A stretch of DNA of 64,000 bases. Source: Salinisphaera sp. T31B1. Its GTDB lineage: Bacteria; Pseudomonadota; Gammaproteobacteria; Nevskiales; Salinisphaeraceae. Both the position numbers and the translations under genes were made by a program. The DNA lies in assembly GCF_040361275.1 (NCBI RefSeq), contig NZ_APNH01000001.1:868001-932000 (forward strand), read 5' to 3'. A model generated the notes under the pieces. It was not told the DNA's origin, made no database searches, and saw nothing but the letters and a program-made list of their open reading frames with translations. Positions 9,401 to 19,435 of this stretch are shown one piece after another (position 1 is the first letter of the stretch; each line of letters opens with the position of its first letter).

Positions 9401-11044
9401 TCATGGCGTCGACGTCTCGTCGAGCGCATGGGGCGACTGGCTGAAGGCAATGAGAAAGCGTTCGTAGAACGCATCCATCGGCCAGACCGCGAGGTCGGGC
9501 GGCGGCGTCATGCCGAGACCCCAATGCCAGGCATCGATAGCCGCGAGTACGGCCGGGTCGCGCGCGATGATATGCATCGGCACATCGCGCGTGGCTTCGG
9601 CGCCGGTGATCAACGGCGCCGGCTGATGATCGCCGAGTACGATGATCACCAGATCGTCGCGTGCGCGTTCGGTGATGAACGAGGCGAGCGTGGCCAGTGA
9701 ATAGTCGATCGCCTTGCGGTACTGGCGGCGTACGCGATCGGCATCCTGCCAGACCACCTCGGGCGGGTCGCCTGCCCGGGCGTATTCGTCGAAAACGGCG
9801 CCGTCGCCCACCTGTTGCCAGTCGATCAGGGGCGGAATCGGTGTCCACGGCGCATGGCTGGAGATCAGCGCGGTCTCGATCATCACCGGGCGGTCGTGAC
9901 CTGGCGCGAGCAGGCGTCGATCCAGGGCGGCCAGGGTGTACTGGTCGGGCATCGTCACCCAGTTGAAGGGTGGGCCGGCATACCCGAGGTTGCGTGAATC
10001 GTAGAGCCGGTCGTAGCCGAACCAGCGTGCTTGCGGCCAGTCGCGGGTGATCGCGGGCATGACCGCGGCCGTGCGCCAGCCGGCGCGCGCGAACTGGCGG
10101 TTCAGCGATACCCGTTCGCTGTCCACGAGTGCTTCGTAGCGAGGTTGATTGTCGATCCATAACCCGGACAGGAGCGTGCCGTGGGCCAGCCAGCTCTGGC
10201 CGCCAGCGGTCGGCGAGCGCAGCCAGCCGCTGCGCGCGTCAAACCCCGCGGCCGCGATCTGTCCCTCGAATGCGCTCAGCCGGGCACCGATCGTTTGGGC
10301 ATACAGCGGACGCTCGAATACGGTACGACCGTAGGATTCGACGAACACCAGCAGCACATCATGGCCGGCCAGTCCGGCCAACAGCGTATCCGGCGGATGC
10401 GCTGAGCCCTCTTTGGCCAATGCCTGGCGGAACTCATGAAGATCGCGTGCCGCGCGGATCACTGACACCGTGCGGTCGACTACCAGCCGGGTGGCCTGAA
10501 ACTCGAGCGGCGCCGCGCCTGGCGCGCTGGTCCGGATGATCGCTGACACGACGATCGCGACCAGGCACAGACCGGCGATGGCGCCTCGTGTCGGGCCCGG
10601 CCAGACGCGCAGACCGGCCAGCGCCCAGCCGATGAGCGCCATCACGACAAGCCAGACCGTCAGCACGGCGACGACGCTCAGCACGGCCAGCGGCGTACCG
10701 ATCGACGTGGACAGCACGTTCCAGCCAAAGCCCGGCAGCTGATGGTCGAGCAGCGGATTGAAGGCTCGGTTGAAGGCCGCGAACGTCGCGATATCGGCCA
10801 GCTTGATTGCAGTGACCAGGGCGACCAGCACCACGATCAGACCGGCTGCCGGGGCCAGCAGTCGATACGGCGCGATACAGAGCACGGCGAGCGCGATACA
10901 TAGCTCGACCGGCAGCCCGGGCACGCTCGGGGTCGCGGTGAGCGCGGCCAGCCGGTCGGGCATCGCCAGCGCTGCCCACAGCAGTATCACGCCCAGCAGC
11001 ACCCGGCCCGTGTGCAGATAGGTCTCCTGGCGTGGCCCGATCAT
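9401..11044 (-). CDS. Inner-membrane sulfatase/alkaline-phosphatase superfamily protein
   Basis: The 547-residue protein has about five N-terminal membrane segments within residues 10-200 and a periplasmic sulfatase-like domain after residue 240. Visible motifs are VLLVFVESYGRTVF (metal-ligand Glu), GGQSWLAHGTLLSG (region of the nucleophilic Ser/Thr) and VIIVLGDHQPAP near the C-terminus. The plan matches LtaS/phosphoethanolamine-transferase-like enzymes that move phospho-groups onto envelope glycans or lipids. The start at 11044 lies 22 bp after the enoyl-CoA hydratase stop; the longer upstream frame is the shadow of that gene. The substrate is unknown. Confidence 0.75.
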   Translation of the reverse strand: MIGPRQETYLHTGRVLLGVILLWAALAMPDRLAALTATPSVPGLPVELCIALAVLCIAPYRLLAPAAGLIVVLVALVTAIKLADIATFAAFNRAFNPLLDHQLPGFGWNVLSTSIGTPLAVLSVVAVLTVWLVVMALIGWALAGLRVWPGPTRGAIAGLCLVAIVVSAIIRTSAPGAAPLEFQATRLVVDRTVSVIRAARDLHEFRQALAKEGSAHPPDTLLAGLAGHDVLLVFVESYGRTVFERPLYAQTIGARLSAFEGQIAAAGFDARSGWLRSPTAGGQSWLAHGTLLSGLWIDNQPRYEALVDSERVSLNRQFARAGWRTAAVMPAITRDWPQARWFGYDRLYDSRNLGYAGPPFNWVTMPDQYTLAALDRRLLAPGHDRPVMIETALISSHAPWTPIPPLIDWQQVGDGAVFDEYARAGDPPEVVWQDADRVRRQYRKAIDYSLATLASFITERARDDLVIIVLGDHQPAPLITGAEATRDVPMHIIARDPAVLAAIDAWHWGLGMTPPPDLAVWPMDAFYERFLIAFSQSPHALDETSTP

Positions 11045-11066
11045 CGCGGCCCGGACCGGATCGGAC

Positions 11067-11846
11067 TCACGCGCGTCGCTTGATGAACGGCGCCATGTAG
11101 CGCGCCGGCTCATCCTCGGTGAAGGCGGCGCCGAAATGGTCGACGCTGCGATCCATCGCAGCGGTCGGGCTGGCATGCTGCCAATAGCGCAACAGCTGTT
11201 TCTGCGAGCGTATGGCCCGCGGCCCGCTGGCCACGATGGGCCCGACCGTGGCCTCGACCGTCGCATCCAGCGCATCGGGTTCGCTGAGAAACTCGACCAG
11301 TCTCCAGGCCAGCGCCTGTTCTGCATCCACGTTCTCGCCGGTCAGCAGCAGCCAGTTCGTAGCACCCTGGCCGATCAGCCCCGGTAACAGGGCGGCCTGG
11401 ACCACCGACGGCAGCCCCACGCGGACCTCCGGCATGCCGAAGACCGCATTCGTGGAAGCCAGGCGTATATCGCAGGAAGCGGCCAGCTCGAGACCGGCGC
11501 CCAGACAATAGCCGGGTATACGAGCGACGGTGGGCACGGGCATTGCCTGGACCGCACAACACAGTTCGCGCACGCCGGTGATGAACACACGCGCGCGCTG
11601 CGGATCGAGCGCGGCCATTTCATGGATATCGGCCCCGGCAACGAATGCGCGTTCGCCGCTGCCGCGCAGGACCAGCGCTCGGATATCGTTGCGTGCGGCC
11701 AGCCAGCGCAGCGCGTCGATCAGGCTCGCGATCACCGGCGTACCCAGAATATTGAGCGACTTCGCATCGGTAATCGTCAGCGTATAGACACCGCGCTCGT
11801 CGCAGGCCAGCCGGGCATGGTCAAAGTGAGCAAGTGAATCGGTCAT
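11067..11846 (-). CDS. Enoyl-CoA hydratase/isomerase family protein
   Basis: A 259-residue crotonase. The oxyanion-hole segments are GSGERAFVAGADIHEM and IPGYCLGAGLELAASCD, followed by FGMPEVRVGLPSVVQAALLP. The Glu in PEVRVGLPS is one usual hydratase acid; the second Glu position is Val-rich, so the reaction is uncertain. It starts at 11846 with no clear ribosome site and runs opposite to the isobutyrate island. It is separate from the mmsA cluster's own hydratase at 16504. It may serve another acyl-CoA. Confidence 0.8.
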   Translation of the reverse strand: MTDSLAHFDHARLACDERGVYTLTITDAKSLNILGTPVIASLIDALRWLAARNDIRALVLRGSGERAFVAGADIHEMAALDPQRARVFITGVRELCCAVQAMPVPTVARIPGYCLGAGLELAASCDIRLASTNAVFGMPEVRVGLPSVVQAALLPGLIGQGATNWLLLTGENVDAEQALAWRLVEFLSEPDALDATVEATVGPIVASGPRAIRSQKQLLRYWQHASPTAAMDRSVDHFGAAFTEDEPARYMAPFIKRRA

Positions 11847-12432
11847 GGGAGGTACCCAGGTAGGAAATCGGAGCCGACGCATTTCGTCGGGCCGGCCGCG
11901 CGGCCGACCCATCTTAGCGGCCCCGGGACGCCGCGGCCCAGTCTGCCGAGGCCTTGGCGGCGCGGGTTGCCGCGGCGAGGCCTGGCGCGCTCGTCGGCCG
12001 GTCGGTACCCCATACAGGACACGGATCGGCCATCGAGCCATACCCGGCCGTGCGCGGGAACGGACAAAAAGGCTCGGCCGGGCTCGCGGCGGACAACGCG
12101 TACGCACGTGTCATGCGACCGCGGTATGTCGCGGCCCGCATCGGCTTCAACGAAACGAATGGACATCGGTTCGTGGGAACCGGGACCGAATGCCAAACAA
12201 GCCGGACGCGCCCGGCGGCCGTAAACGTGTTGTTTGGTGCCGCGTTGCAGATCGAATCCGCGTCCGCGCTTCGAGTGTCCTTATCGGATGGGTGCCAAGA
12301 CGTGGCATCGACGATAGTTGTATTGGCCAGTAAGCGCAGAGGGTGGATGATCCTGCGCTGATACCAATGTCCAATGGGCCGTTGTCGATCGCCTGCTGCA
12401 TGGTGTTGTCAAACAACGGAAAAGGAGAGGAG
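11847..12432. other. Long divergent intergenic region
   Basis: This region separates the minus-strand hydratase from the plus-strand binding protein and should contain both promoters. Frames here show no recognisable protein. A small inverted repeat, GTTGT and ACAAC around CAA (12405-12417), lies just before the ribosome site of the binding-protein gene. Nothing else is supported. Confidence 0.5.
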
Positions 12433-13659
12433 ATGAACACAAACGGTATATGGCGCTCGGCGATCTCGCTGGCTGCGGGCAGTGTGCTGCTCGCCGCCGG
12501 TGCCGCTCAGGCCGCGGGCAACGCGGACGGGAGTGTCAAGATCGGCGTCATGGGGGATATGTCGGGTGTGTATTCCACCGGCTTTTCCGGTAACGGGGCG
12601 GTGGCCGCGGTGAAGATGGCGGTCAAGGATTTCGGCGGCGAGGTGCTGGGCAAGCCGATCGAGGTCATCTCCGCCGACCATCAGAACAAGGCCGATATCG
12701 CGTCGGCGAAGTCGCGCGAATGGATTGACCGCGAGAATGTCGATCTGATCATGGATCTGACCAACAGTGCGGTCGGTCTGGCCGTTCAGCAGCTGGCCTC
12801 GGCCAAGGGAATCATCACGATCAATACGGGCTCGGCGACGTCCGAACTCACGGGCAAGGCCTGTACCCCGTACGGTATCCACTACGGCTACGATACCCAC
12901 GCGCTGCCGGTCGGCACGGCCACCGCCATCGTCAAGAACGGCGGCAAGAAATGGTTTTTCATCACCGCTGATTACGCCTTCGGCCAGGCCTTGGAGGCCA
13001 ATACCTCTGACGTGGTCAAGGAACTCGGCGGCAGCGTGGTCGGCTCAGTCCGGGCGCCGCTGAATACCAACGACTTCTCTTCCTATCTGCTGCAGGCCCA
13101 GGGTTCGGGCGCGCAGGTGATCGGTTTGGCCAATGCCGGTACCGACACCATCAACTCGGTCAAGCAGGCCAACGAGTTCGGCATCGTCGCCGGGGGCCAG
13201 CAGCTGGCCGGCATGCTGGTGCTGCTGTCGGACATCGAGAGCCTCGGCCTGGATACCGCGGCCGGCCTGCAGTTCACCTCCGGCTGGTACTGGGACGGCG
13301 ATGACGCCTCGCGCAAATGGACCCAGCGCTATTACGACAACGGCGGCACCACGCCGACGTTTCCGCATGCCGCGCTCTACTCGGGAACCATGGCCTATCT
13401 GAACGCGGTCAAGGCCGCCGGAACCGATGAAAGCGATGCCGTTCGCAAGGCGATCGGCAACAAGCCGATCGACGATTTCTTTGCCAAGGGCGGCGAGATC
13501 CGCGACGACGGCCTGCTGGTTCATGACATGTACCTGCTCAAGGCCAAGGAGCCGTCGGAGTCCAAGAGCCGCTGGGATCTGGTGACCCTGGAGCGCACCA
13601 TTCCGGGTGACCAGGCGTATCCCTCGCTGGCCGATTCCGGCTGCGCGGCGGTTCAGTAG
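12433..13659 (+). CDS. Periplasmic branched-chain/amide-type ABC substrate-binding protein
   Basis: The 408-residue protein has a signal peptide ending at AAQA, then a type I periplasmic-binding fold (VKIGVMGDMSGVYS, VISADHQNKADIA, WFFITADYAFG, GLANAGTDTINSVKQA). AGGAGAGGAG precedes ATG 12433. It is closely similar along its length to the binding protein at 23541-24752, so the two are paralogs. No transporter gene follows; the island's membrane and ATPase parts are at 21659-26250 and may be shared. Location next to mmsA suggests a branched short acid or amino acid ligand. Confidence 0.88.
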   Translation: MNTNGIWRSAISLAAGSVLLAAGAAQAAGNADGSVKIGVMGDMSGVYSTGFSGNGAVAAVKMAVKDFGGEVLGKPIEVISADHQNKADIASAKSREWIDRENVDLIMDLTNSAVGLAVQQLASAKGIITINTGSATSELTGKACTPYGIHYGYDTHALPVGTATAIVKNGGKKWFFITADYAFGQALEANTSDVVKELGGSVVGSVRAPLNTNDFSSYLLQAQGSGAQVIGLANAGTDTINSVKQANEFGIVAGGQQLAGMLVLLSDIESLGLDTAAGLQFTSGWYWDGDDASRKWTQRYYDNGGTTPTFPHAALYSGTMAYLNAVKAAGTDESDAVRKAIGNKPIDDFFAKGGEIRDDGLLVHDMYLLKAKEPSESKSRWDLVTLERTIPGDQAYPSLADSGCAAVQ

Positions 13660-13670
13660 TTGTTGTGCGG

Positions 13671-13707
13671 GCGCCGGTACGCGCACCTGCGTGTGCCGGC
13701 GCTTTTT
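13671..13707 (+). terminator. Rho-independent terminator after the binding-protein gene
   Basis: A stem of about 14 pairs (GCGCCGG left, CCGGCGC right, two G-U pairs) is followed by TTTTT at 13703-13707, 12 bp after the stop. It separates high-level binding-protein mRNA from the mmsA operon. Confidence 0.85.
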
Positions 13708-13779
13708 CTATTCCAGACGATGTTCAACTCACAGCCGTGCCGCCCGAGCGGCACGTGTTCTTTTCGAGAGTAGGTCTTC

Positions 13780-15306
13780 ATGAGCGACAAGCAGATCGAG
13801 CGTATTCGCAGCAACGGACGGGTGCCCTTGTTCATCGACGGTGAATTCGTCGACAGCACCAGCGACGACTGGATCGAACTGAACAACCCGGCCACGCAGG
13901 AGGTCATCGCCCAGGTGCCGGTGGCCACCGAAGCCGAGATGCAGCGGGCGGTCGAATCGGCCAAGGCCGCGTTCGTCGAGTGGCGTCATGTGCCCACCAT
14001 CGAGCGCGTGCGTTATCTGTTCAAGTATCAGGCCCTGCTCAAGACCCATCAGGAAGCGATCGCGCGCGTGCTGTCCGAGGAAACCGGCAAGACCTTCGCC
14101 GATGCCATGGGCGATGTCTGGCGCGGCATCGAGGTGGTCGAACACGGGTGTGGCATGACCACGCACATGATGGGCGAGACGACCGAGAACGTGGCCCGGA
14201 ACATCGACACCCACAGCTACGTGCATCCGATCGGGGTCTGTGCCGGCATCACGCCGTTCAACTTCCCGGCGATGATCCCGCTGTGGATGTATCCGCTGGC
14301 CGTGGTCTGTGGCAATGCGTTCATTCTCAAGCCCTCGGAGCAGGATCCGCTCACCCCGACCATGCTGACCGAGCTGTTCGCCGAAGCCGGTTTTCCGAAA
14401 GGTCTGCTACAGGTTCTTCATGGTGACAAGCGGCAGGTCGATTTCCTGCTCGACCACCCGGATATCAAGGCCGTGTCGTTCGTTGGCTCGGTGCCGGTGG
14501 CAGAGCATGTCTATCGTCGCGGCACTCACAACCTCAAGCGCGTCCAGGCGATGGCCGGCGCCAAGAACCATATGGTGGTCATGCCCGACGCCGACCGCGA
14601 CCAGGTGGTCTCCAGTCTGGTGGGTTCGTCCTGCGGTGCGGCCGGTCAACGTTGCATGGCGATCTCGGTGGCGGTGCTGGTGGGCGAATCCACCCGCGAA
14701 TGGGTCGACGACATCAAGACGGCGCTGGCCGCTATTCGACCCGGCGCGCCGGGCGACGAGAGCGCCGCCTATGGACCGTTGATCAATCGCAAATCCCGCG
14801 ATCGGGTGCGTGAGCTTATTCAGGGCGCGGCCGCCGAAGGCGCCGATGTGTTGCTCGACGGTTCAGAGGCTACCGTCGAGGGTTACCCGGATGGCAACTG
14901 GATCGGCCCGACGTTGTTCGACAATGTCACTACCGACATGAGGATCTACAACGAAGAGATCTTCGGTCCGGCGCTGTGCGTAATGCATGTCGATACCTTG
15001 GAAGAGGCGATCGAGCTGGTCAATTCCAGCCCCTACGGCAACGGCACGTCGATCTTCACCAAGTCGGGCGCAGCGGCACGCAAGTATCAGCACGAGACCG
15101 AGGTCGGGCAGGTCGGTATCAACGTGCCGATTCCGGTGCCGGCGCCGTATTTCTCGTTCACGGGCTCCAAGCGTTCGTTCTTCGGCGATTTGCACGCCTA
15201 CGGCAAGCAGGCGGTGCGTTTCTATACAGAAACGCGAACCGTGCTGTCGCGCTGGCCGGAAGCGGACGTGCCCGAGGGCCCGAACATGACCATCAGCATG
15301 AAGTAG
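13780..15306 (+). CDS. mmsA: Methylmalonate-semialdehyde dehydrogenase (CoA-acylating)
   Basis: It oxidises methylmalonate semialdehyde to propionyl-CoA with NAD and CoA, the last step of valine/isobutyrate breakdown. The 508-residue aldehyde dehydrogenase has [17 protein letters not shown], the nucleotide site [28 protein letters not shown] and the MmsA-specific GAAGQRCMA with catalytic Cys near 292. The NAGA of ordinary ALDHs is replaced as expected for the CoA-dependent group. It leads the run of catabolic genes on the same strand. Confidence 0.95.
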   Translation: MSDKQIERIRSNGRVPLFIDGEFVDSTSDDWIELNNPATQEVIAQVPVATEAEMQRAVESAKAAFVEWRHVPTIERVRYLFKYQALLKTHQEAIARVLSEETGKTFADAMGDVWRGIEVVEHGCGMTTHMMGETTENVARNIDTHSYVHPIGVCAGITPFNFPAMIPLWMYPLAVVCGNAFILKPSEQDPLTPTMLTELFAEAGFPKGLLQVLHGDKRQVDFLLDHPDIKAVSFVGSVPVAEHVYRRGTHNLKRVQAMAGAKNHMVVMPDADRDQVVSSLVGSSCGAAGQRCMAISVAVLVGESTREWVDDIKTALAAIRPGAPGDESAAYGPLINRKSRDRVRELIQGAAAEGADVLLDGSEATVEGYPDGNWIGPTLFDNVTTDMRIYNEEIFGPALCVMHVDTLEEAIELVNSSPYGNGTSIFTKSGAAARKYQHETEVGQVGINVPIPVPAPYFSFTGSKRSFFGDLHAYGKQAVRFYTETRTVLSRWPEADVPEGPNMTISMK

Positions 15307-15346
15307 GCCTGTTCTCGGCGCGGACTCACATGATTACGGCTGGCCC

Positions 15347-16507
15347 ATGAATTTCGATCTCGACGACACCCAGATCGCCCTGCGCGGGGCGGCGCAGGAC
15401 TTCGCCCGCTCGGCGCTCGCCCCGCATGCCGCGCAATGGGATGCCGAAGCGATCTTTCCGCGCGAGGTGATCGGGCAGGCCGGTGAGCTTGGGTTCTGTG
15501 GTCTGTATACCCCGGAGGCATACGGCGGACTGGGCTTGGCACGGCTCGACAGCGCCATGATCTTCGAGGCCCTGGCTGGCGGCTGCACCTCTACCGCGGC
15601 TTATATCAGCATCCACAACATGGCGACCTGGATGATCGCGGCCTTTGGCGGCGACGCGGTACGCGAGACCTGGTGCGGCGAACTCGCGGCCGGCGAGAAG
15701 CTGGCGTCCTATTGTCTGACCGAGCCGGGTGCCGGCTCGGATGCGGGGTCGCTCAAGACACGCGCGGTCGCCGACGGCGATGATTACGTGCTCGATGGCA
15801 GCAAGTGCTTCATCTCCGGGGCGGGCGATACCGACGTGCTGGTGGTGATGGCACGCACCGGCGATGCGGGGCCCTCCGGGATCAGCACCTTTGTCGTGCC
15901 CGCCGATGCGCCGGGCATCAGCTACGGGCGCAAGGAACCCAAGATGGGCTGGAACAGCCAGGCCACGCGCACGATCACCTTCGAGGGCGTGCGCGTGGCG
16001 GCGACCAACCGGCTGGGCGATGAGGGTCAGGGGTTCTCAATCGCCATGAAGGGGCTGGATGGCGGGCGGATCAATATCGCTGCCTGTTCGCTTGGTACCG
16101 CCCAAGCCGCGCTCGACGCGGCCCGGCGCTATATGAGCGAGCGCCGCCAGTTCGGCCGGCCGCTGGCCGAGTTCCAGGCGCTGCAGTTCAAGCTGGCCGA
16201 TATGGCGACCGAGCTGATTGCCGCGCGCCAGATGGTCTGGCTGGCCGCCACGCGGCTCGACCAGGGCCACGACGAGGCGACGACCTTTTGTGCCATGGCC
16301 AAGCGTCTGGCGACCGATCAGTGTTTCGACATCTGCAACGCCGCGCTGCAGATTCACGGCGGCTACGGCTATATCCGTGAGTATCCGCTGGAGCGGCACG
16401 TCCGCGACGTGCGCGTGCACCAAATACTGGAAGGTACCAACGAGATCATGCGTCTGATCATTGCCCGTCGGGTGCTGGCAGACGACAACGGAGACAATCT
16501 GCGATGA
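15347..16507 (+). CDS. Acyl-CoA dehydrogenase, probably isobutyryl-CoA dehydrogenase
   Basis: A 386-residue FAD flavoprotein with YCLTEPGAGSDAGS (FAD/substrate loop), MGWNSQATRTITFE, the arginine-containing SERRQFGRPLAEFQ and the C-terminal IHGGYGYIREYPLERHVRD with ILEGTNEI. Position between mmsA and a hydratase, in an island with HIBCH and mmsB, indicates isobutyryl-CoA to methacrylyl-CoA. Sequence alone would also allow short/branched-chain acyl-CoA. Its stop overlaps the next start by 4 bp (ATGA). Confidence 0.9.
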   Translation: MNFDLDDTQIALRGAAQDFARSALAPHAAQWDAEAIFPREVIGQAGELGFCGLYTPEAYGGLGLARLDSAMIFEALAGGCTSTAAYISIHNMATWMIAAFGGDAVRETWCGELAAGEKLASYCLTEPGAGSDAGSLKTRAVADGDDYVLDGSKCFISGAGDTDVLVVMARTGDAGPSGISTFVVPADAPGISYGRKEPKMGWNSQATRTITFEGVRVAATNRLGDEGQGFSIAMKGLDGGRINIAACSLGTAQAALDAARRYMSERRQFGRPLAEFQALQFKLADMATELIAARQMVWLAATRLDQGHDEATTFCAMAKRLATDQCFDICNAALQIHGGYGYIREYPLERHVRDVRVHQILEGTNEIMRLIIARRVLADDNGDNLR

Positions 16508-17277
16508 GTGACAGCGAACCGAAGATCGAGAAAGTCGGGCGCGTGGCCGTGCTGACGCTGGACTGTCCGCCGGCCAACACGTTCTCTGTGACCGCGCTGG
16601 CCGGGCTCGACAGCCAGCTCGCGCGTCTCGAGCAGGATCGCAGCGTCGATGCGATCGTGATGACTGGCGCCGGGGATGCCTTTTTCTCGGCCGGCGATGA
16701 CCTGCACATGTTCGTCGGAGCCGATCGTGCCGGCGCCCGTGAACTCGGCCGTCTGTTGGCCGCGGCCGCTGCTCGGCTGGCGCGTTTCCGTGGTCTGACC
16801 GTGGCCGCGATCAATGGTTATTGTCTTGGTGCCGGCCTGGAATTCGCGCTGGCCTGTGATATCCGGATCTGTGAAGAGCACGCACTGCTCGGGCTGCCCG
16901 AAGCGCGTGTGGGCCTGTTGCCCTGTGGCGGTGGCACGCAGCGCCTGCCCTGGCTGGTCGGCGAAGGCTGGGCCAAACGCATGATTCTGTGCGGCGAGCA
17001 GGTCGATGCCCAGACGGCGCTGCGTATCCGGCTGGTTGAAGAGGTCGTGGCCAAGGGGCAGGCCTACGACACCGCACTCGGCCTGGCCGACAAGCTTGCA
17101 CGCCAGAGCCCGCGTGCGGTCGCCGCCAGCAAGCGCCTGATCGACAGTGCCCGCCTGCAGGCACTGGAGACCGGCCATGCACGCGAGATCGAGGCGTTCT
17201 CGACGCTGTTCGAGGGCGACGATCCCAAGGAGGGCGTGGCCGCCTTCTTCGACAAACGCGAGCCGGTCTGGAAATAG
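16504..17277 (+). CDS. Enoyl-CoA hydratase, probable methacrylyl-CoA hydratase
   Basis: A 257-residue crotonase with GAGDAFFSAGDDLHMF and INGYCLGAGLEFALACD oxyanion segments and GLPEARVGLLPCGGGTQRLP, which keeps the Glu positions used for hydration. It is coupled to the dehydrogenase by a 4-bp overlap. In this pathway it hydrates methacrylyl-CoA to 3-hydroxyisobutyryl-CoA. A wider substrate range is possible, as for most short-chain hydratases. Confidence 0.88.
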   Translation: MSDSEPKIEKVGRVAVLTLDCPPANTFSVTALAGLDSQLARLEQDRSVDAIVMTGAGDAFFSAGDDLHMFVGADRAGARELGRLLAAAAARLARFRGLTVAAINGYCLGAGLEFALACDIRICEEHALLGLPEARVGLLPCGGGTQRLPWLVGEGWAKRMILCGEQVDAQTALRIRLVEEVVAKGQAYDTALGLADKLARQSPRAVAASKRLIDSARLQALETGHAREIEAFSTLFEGDDPKEGVAAFFDKREPVWK

Positions 17278-17280
17278 CCC

Positions 17281-18435
17281 ATGGCCGATAACACCGACAG
17301 CATCGTCTTCGACGAACGTGAATGCCCGGGCGGCCGGCGGGTGGCTTTTGCACGCCTGAACGCCGAGAAGGCGCTCAACTCACTATCCAAGACGATGATC
17401 GATGCGCTGCAGCCGCAGATGGAGCGCTGGGCTGCACGTGACGATATCGCCTGTGTGGTCCTGTATGGCAGCGGCGAGCGGGCGTTCTGTGCCGGCGGCG
17501 ACGTCATCGGGCTGTACCAGGCGATGAAGGACGCCGACGGGGCGCCCAGTCCAACTGCTGAAGCGTTCTTCGCCGCCGAATATCGACTCGATCACACGAT
17601 CCACCGGTTTCCCAAGCCGGTGCTGTGCTGGGGCCACGGTATTGTCATGGGCGGCGGACTCGGCCTGATGGCCGGCGCTTCCCACCGCGTGGTCACCAAG
17701 GCGAGCCGGATCGCCATGCCCGAGGTCACGATCGGTTTGTTTCCCGACGTCGGCGCGCGCTGGTTTCTCGGGCGTATGCCGGCCGGAATCGGGCGTTTCC
17801 TCGGTCTGACGACCACGCCTATGAACGCGGGCGATGCCTTGTGGCTGAACATGGGCGACTACCTGCTCTGCTCGGAGGATCGCGAGCCTGTCTTCGATGC
17901 CTTGACCGGGCTTCGCTGGACGGGCGTACGCGCGGCTGACGATGCCGCGCTGGCCGATTGCCTGCGCGACTTCGGCGATGCGCAGGCGCTGCAGACCGCC
18001 TGCGCCGAGTCGCCGCTGTTCGCACACCAGTCCGCGATCGCCGGTATCGCCGCTGCACCGGACGTGGCCTCGTTCATCGAGCGGCTACAGGCGGCCGCAG
18101 AGCATGCGGCGCTGTTCGAACACGGCGTGCGTGCGGTCGCCGGCGCCTCGCCGCTGTCGATGGCCGTGGTGCACCGGCAGCTGGACGGCGACCCGCGGAT
18201 GTCCATCGAGCAGGTGCTGCAGGCCGACTATGCCATGGCCGTGGCCTGCACCCGGCGACCGGATCTGGCCGAGGGCATCCGCGCACTGCTGGTGGACAAG
18301 GACAAGCAACCCGCCTGGCAGCCGGCCGAACTGGCCGACGTGCAGGCCGACGATATCGATGCCCATTTCCGGCTGCCATCCGACTACAACGGCCGGCATC
18401 CTCTGGGCGATCTCAACCATGACGGGAGACCATAG
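17281..18435 (+). CDS. 3-hydroxyisobutyryl-CoA hydrolase
   Basis: The 384-residue protein is longer than a hydratase and fits the HIBCH branch of the crotonases: GSGERAFCAGGDVIGLYQ, HGIVMGGGLGLMAGASHRVV and MPEVTIGLFPDVGARWFLGRMP. It releases free 3-hydroxyisobutyrate, avoiding build-up of toxic methacrylyl-CoA. It begins 3 bp after the hydratase stop and its stop directly abuts mmsB, so it is in the same operon. Confidence 0.93.
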   Translation: MADNTDSIVFDERECPGGRRVAFARLNAEKALNSLSKTMIDALQPQMERWAARDDIACVVLYGSGERAFCAGGDVIGLYQAMKDADGAPSPTAEAFFAAEYRLDHTIHRFPKPVLCWGHGIVMGGGLGLMAGASHRVVTKASRIAMPEVTIGLFPDVGARWFLGRMPAGIGRFLGLTTTPMNAGDALWLNMGDYLLCSEDREPVFDALTGLRWTGVRAADDAALADCLRDFGDAQALQTACAESPLFAHQSAIAGIAAAPDVASFIERLQAAAEHAALFEHGVRAVAGASPLSMAVVHRQLDGDPRMSIEQVLQADYAMAVACTRRPDLAEGIRALLVDKDKQPAWQPAELADVQADDIDAHFRLPSDYNGRHPLGDLNHDGRP

Positions 18436-19347
18436 ATGAGCGCCAACGTCGCATTCATCGGGCTGGGTAACATGGGCGCGCCCATGGCCGCCAACCTGAT
18501 CGCCGCCGGCTACAGCCTGACCGTATTCGACCGGGTCGAGTCCGCCATGGGCGAGGCCGTGGATCAGGGCGCACGACGCGCCGACAGTGCGGTCGACGCG
18601 GTGGCCGACGCCGAGATCGTGTTCTCGATGCTGCCCGCCGGCAAGCATGTACGCGAGCTCTATCTCGATGCCGACGACGCCGGCCAGGGCATTCTCGCCG
18701 CCGCCGGCGCCGACACTTTGCTTGTCGATTGCAGCACCATCGATGCCGAGACGGCCCGTCTGGTCGCCGCACGGGCAGGCGAGCGTGGCCTGACCATGCT
18801 CGACGCGCCGGTGTCCGGGGGCGTCAACGGCGCCAAGGCCGGCGGACTGACCTTCATGGTCGGCGGTGACGCGGCCGGCCTGGAACGGGTGCGGCCATTG
18901 CTGGACGTCATGGGCAAGAACGTCTTCCACGCCGGCGAAGCCGGTGCCGGCCAGGTCGGCAAGATGTGCAACAACATGCTGCTCGGCATTCTCATGACCG
19001 GCACATCGGAGGCCATCAATCTGGCGGTGGCCAACGGGCTCGATCCGAGCGTGATCTCGGAGATCATGAAGAATGCCTCGGGCGGCAATTGGGCACTCAA
19101 CGTCTATAACCCCTACCCGGGCGTCATGGACAATGCGCCGGCGTCCAACGACTACAAACCCGGTTTCGGCGTCGATCTGATGCTCAAGGACCTGGGCCTG
19201 GCGATGGATTCGAGCCTCAAGAACGGGGTCGCGACGCCGCTGGGCTCCATGGCCCGCAGCCTGTATTCGATCCATAGCCGCTCCGGGGCCGGCGCGCGCG
19301 ACTTCTCGAGCATCCTCGAGTTGCTGCACGGAATGCAGGAACACTGA
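18436..19347 (+). CDS. mmsB: 3-hydroxyisobutyrate dehydrogenase
   Basis: The 303-residue NAD(P)-dependent enzyme has the dinucleotide fold GLGNMGAPMAANL, the substrate loop DAPVSGGVNGAKAGGLTF and the catalytic Lys in GQVGKMCNNM. It oxidises 3-hydroxyisobutyrate to methylmalonate semialdehyde, the substrate of MmsA. The ATG follows the previous stop with no gap. Confidence 0.95.
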   Translation: MSANVAFIGLGNMGAPMAANLIAAGYSLTVFDRVESAMGEAVDQGARRADSAVDAVADAEIVFSMLPAGKHVRELYLDADDAGQGILAAAGADTLLVDCSTIDAETARLVAARAGERGLTMLDAPVSGGVNGAKAGGLTFMVGGDAAGLERVRPLLDVMGKNVFHAGEAGAGQVGKMCNNMLLGILMTGTSEAINLAVANGLDPSVISEIMKNASGGNWALNVYNPYPGVMDNAPASNDYKPGFGVDLMLKDLGLAMDSSLKNGVATPLGSMARSLYSIHSRSGAGARDFSSILELLHGMQEH

Positions 19348-19435
19348 TATCCGCACCGGCCTGTCGGGCCGGTATACGACGCAACGACTGGCTCGTGCCG
19401 ACACACCGTATGGCCGGGCTTGAGGAGCACAGCGC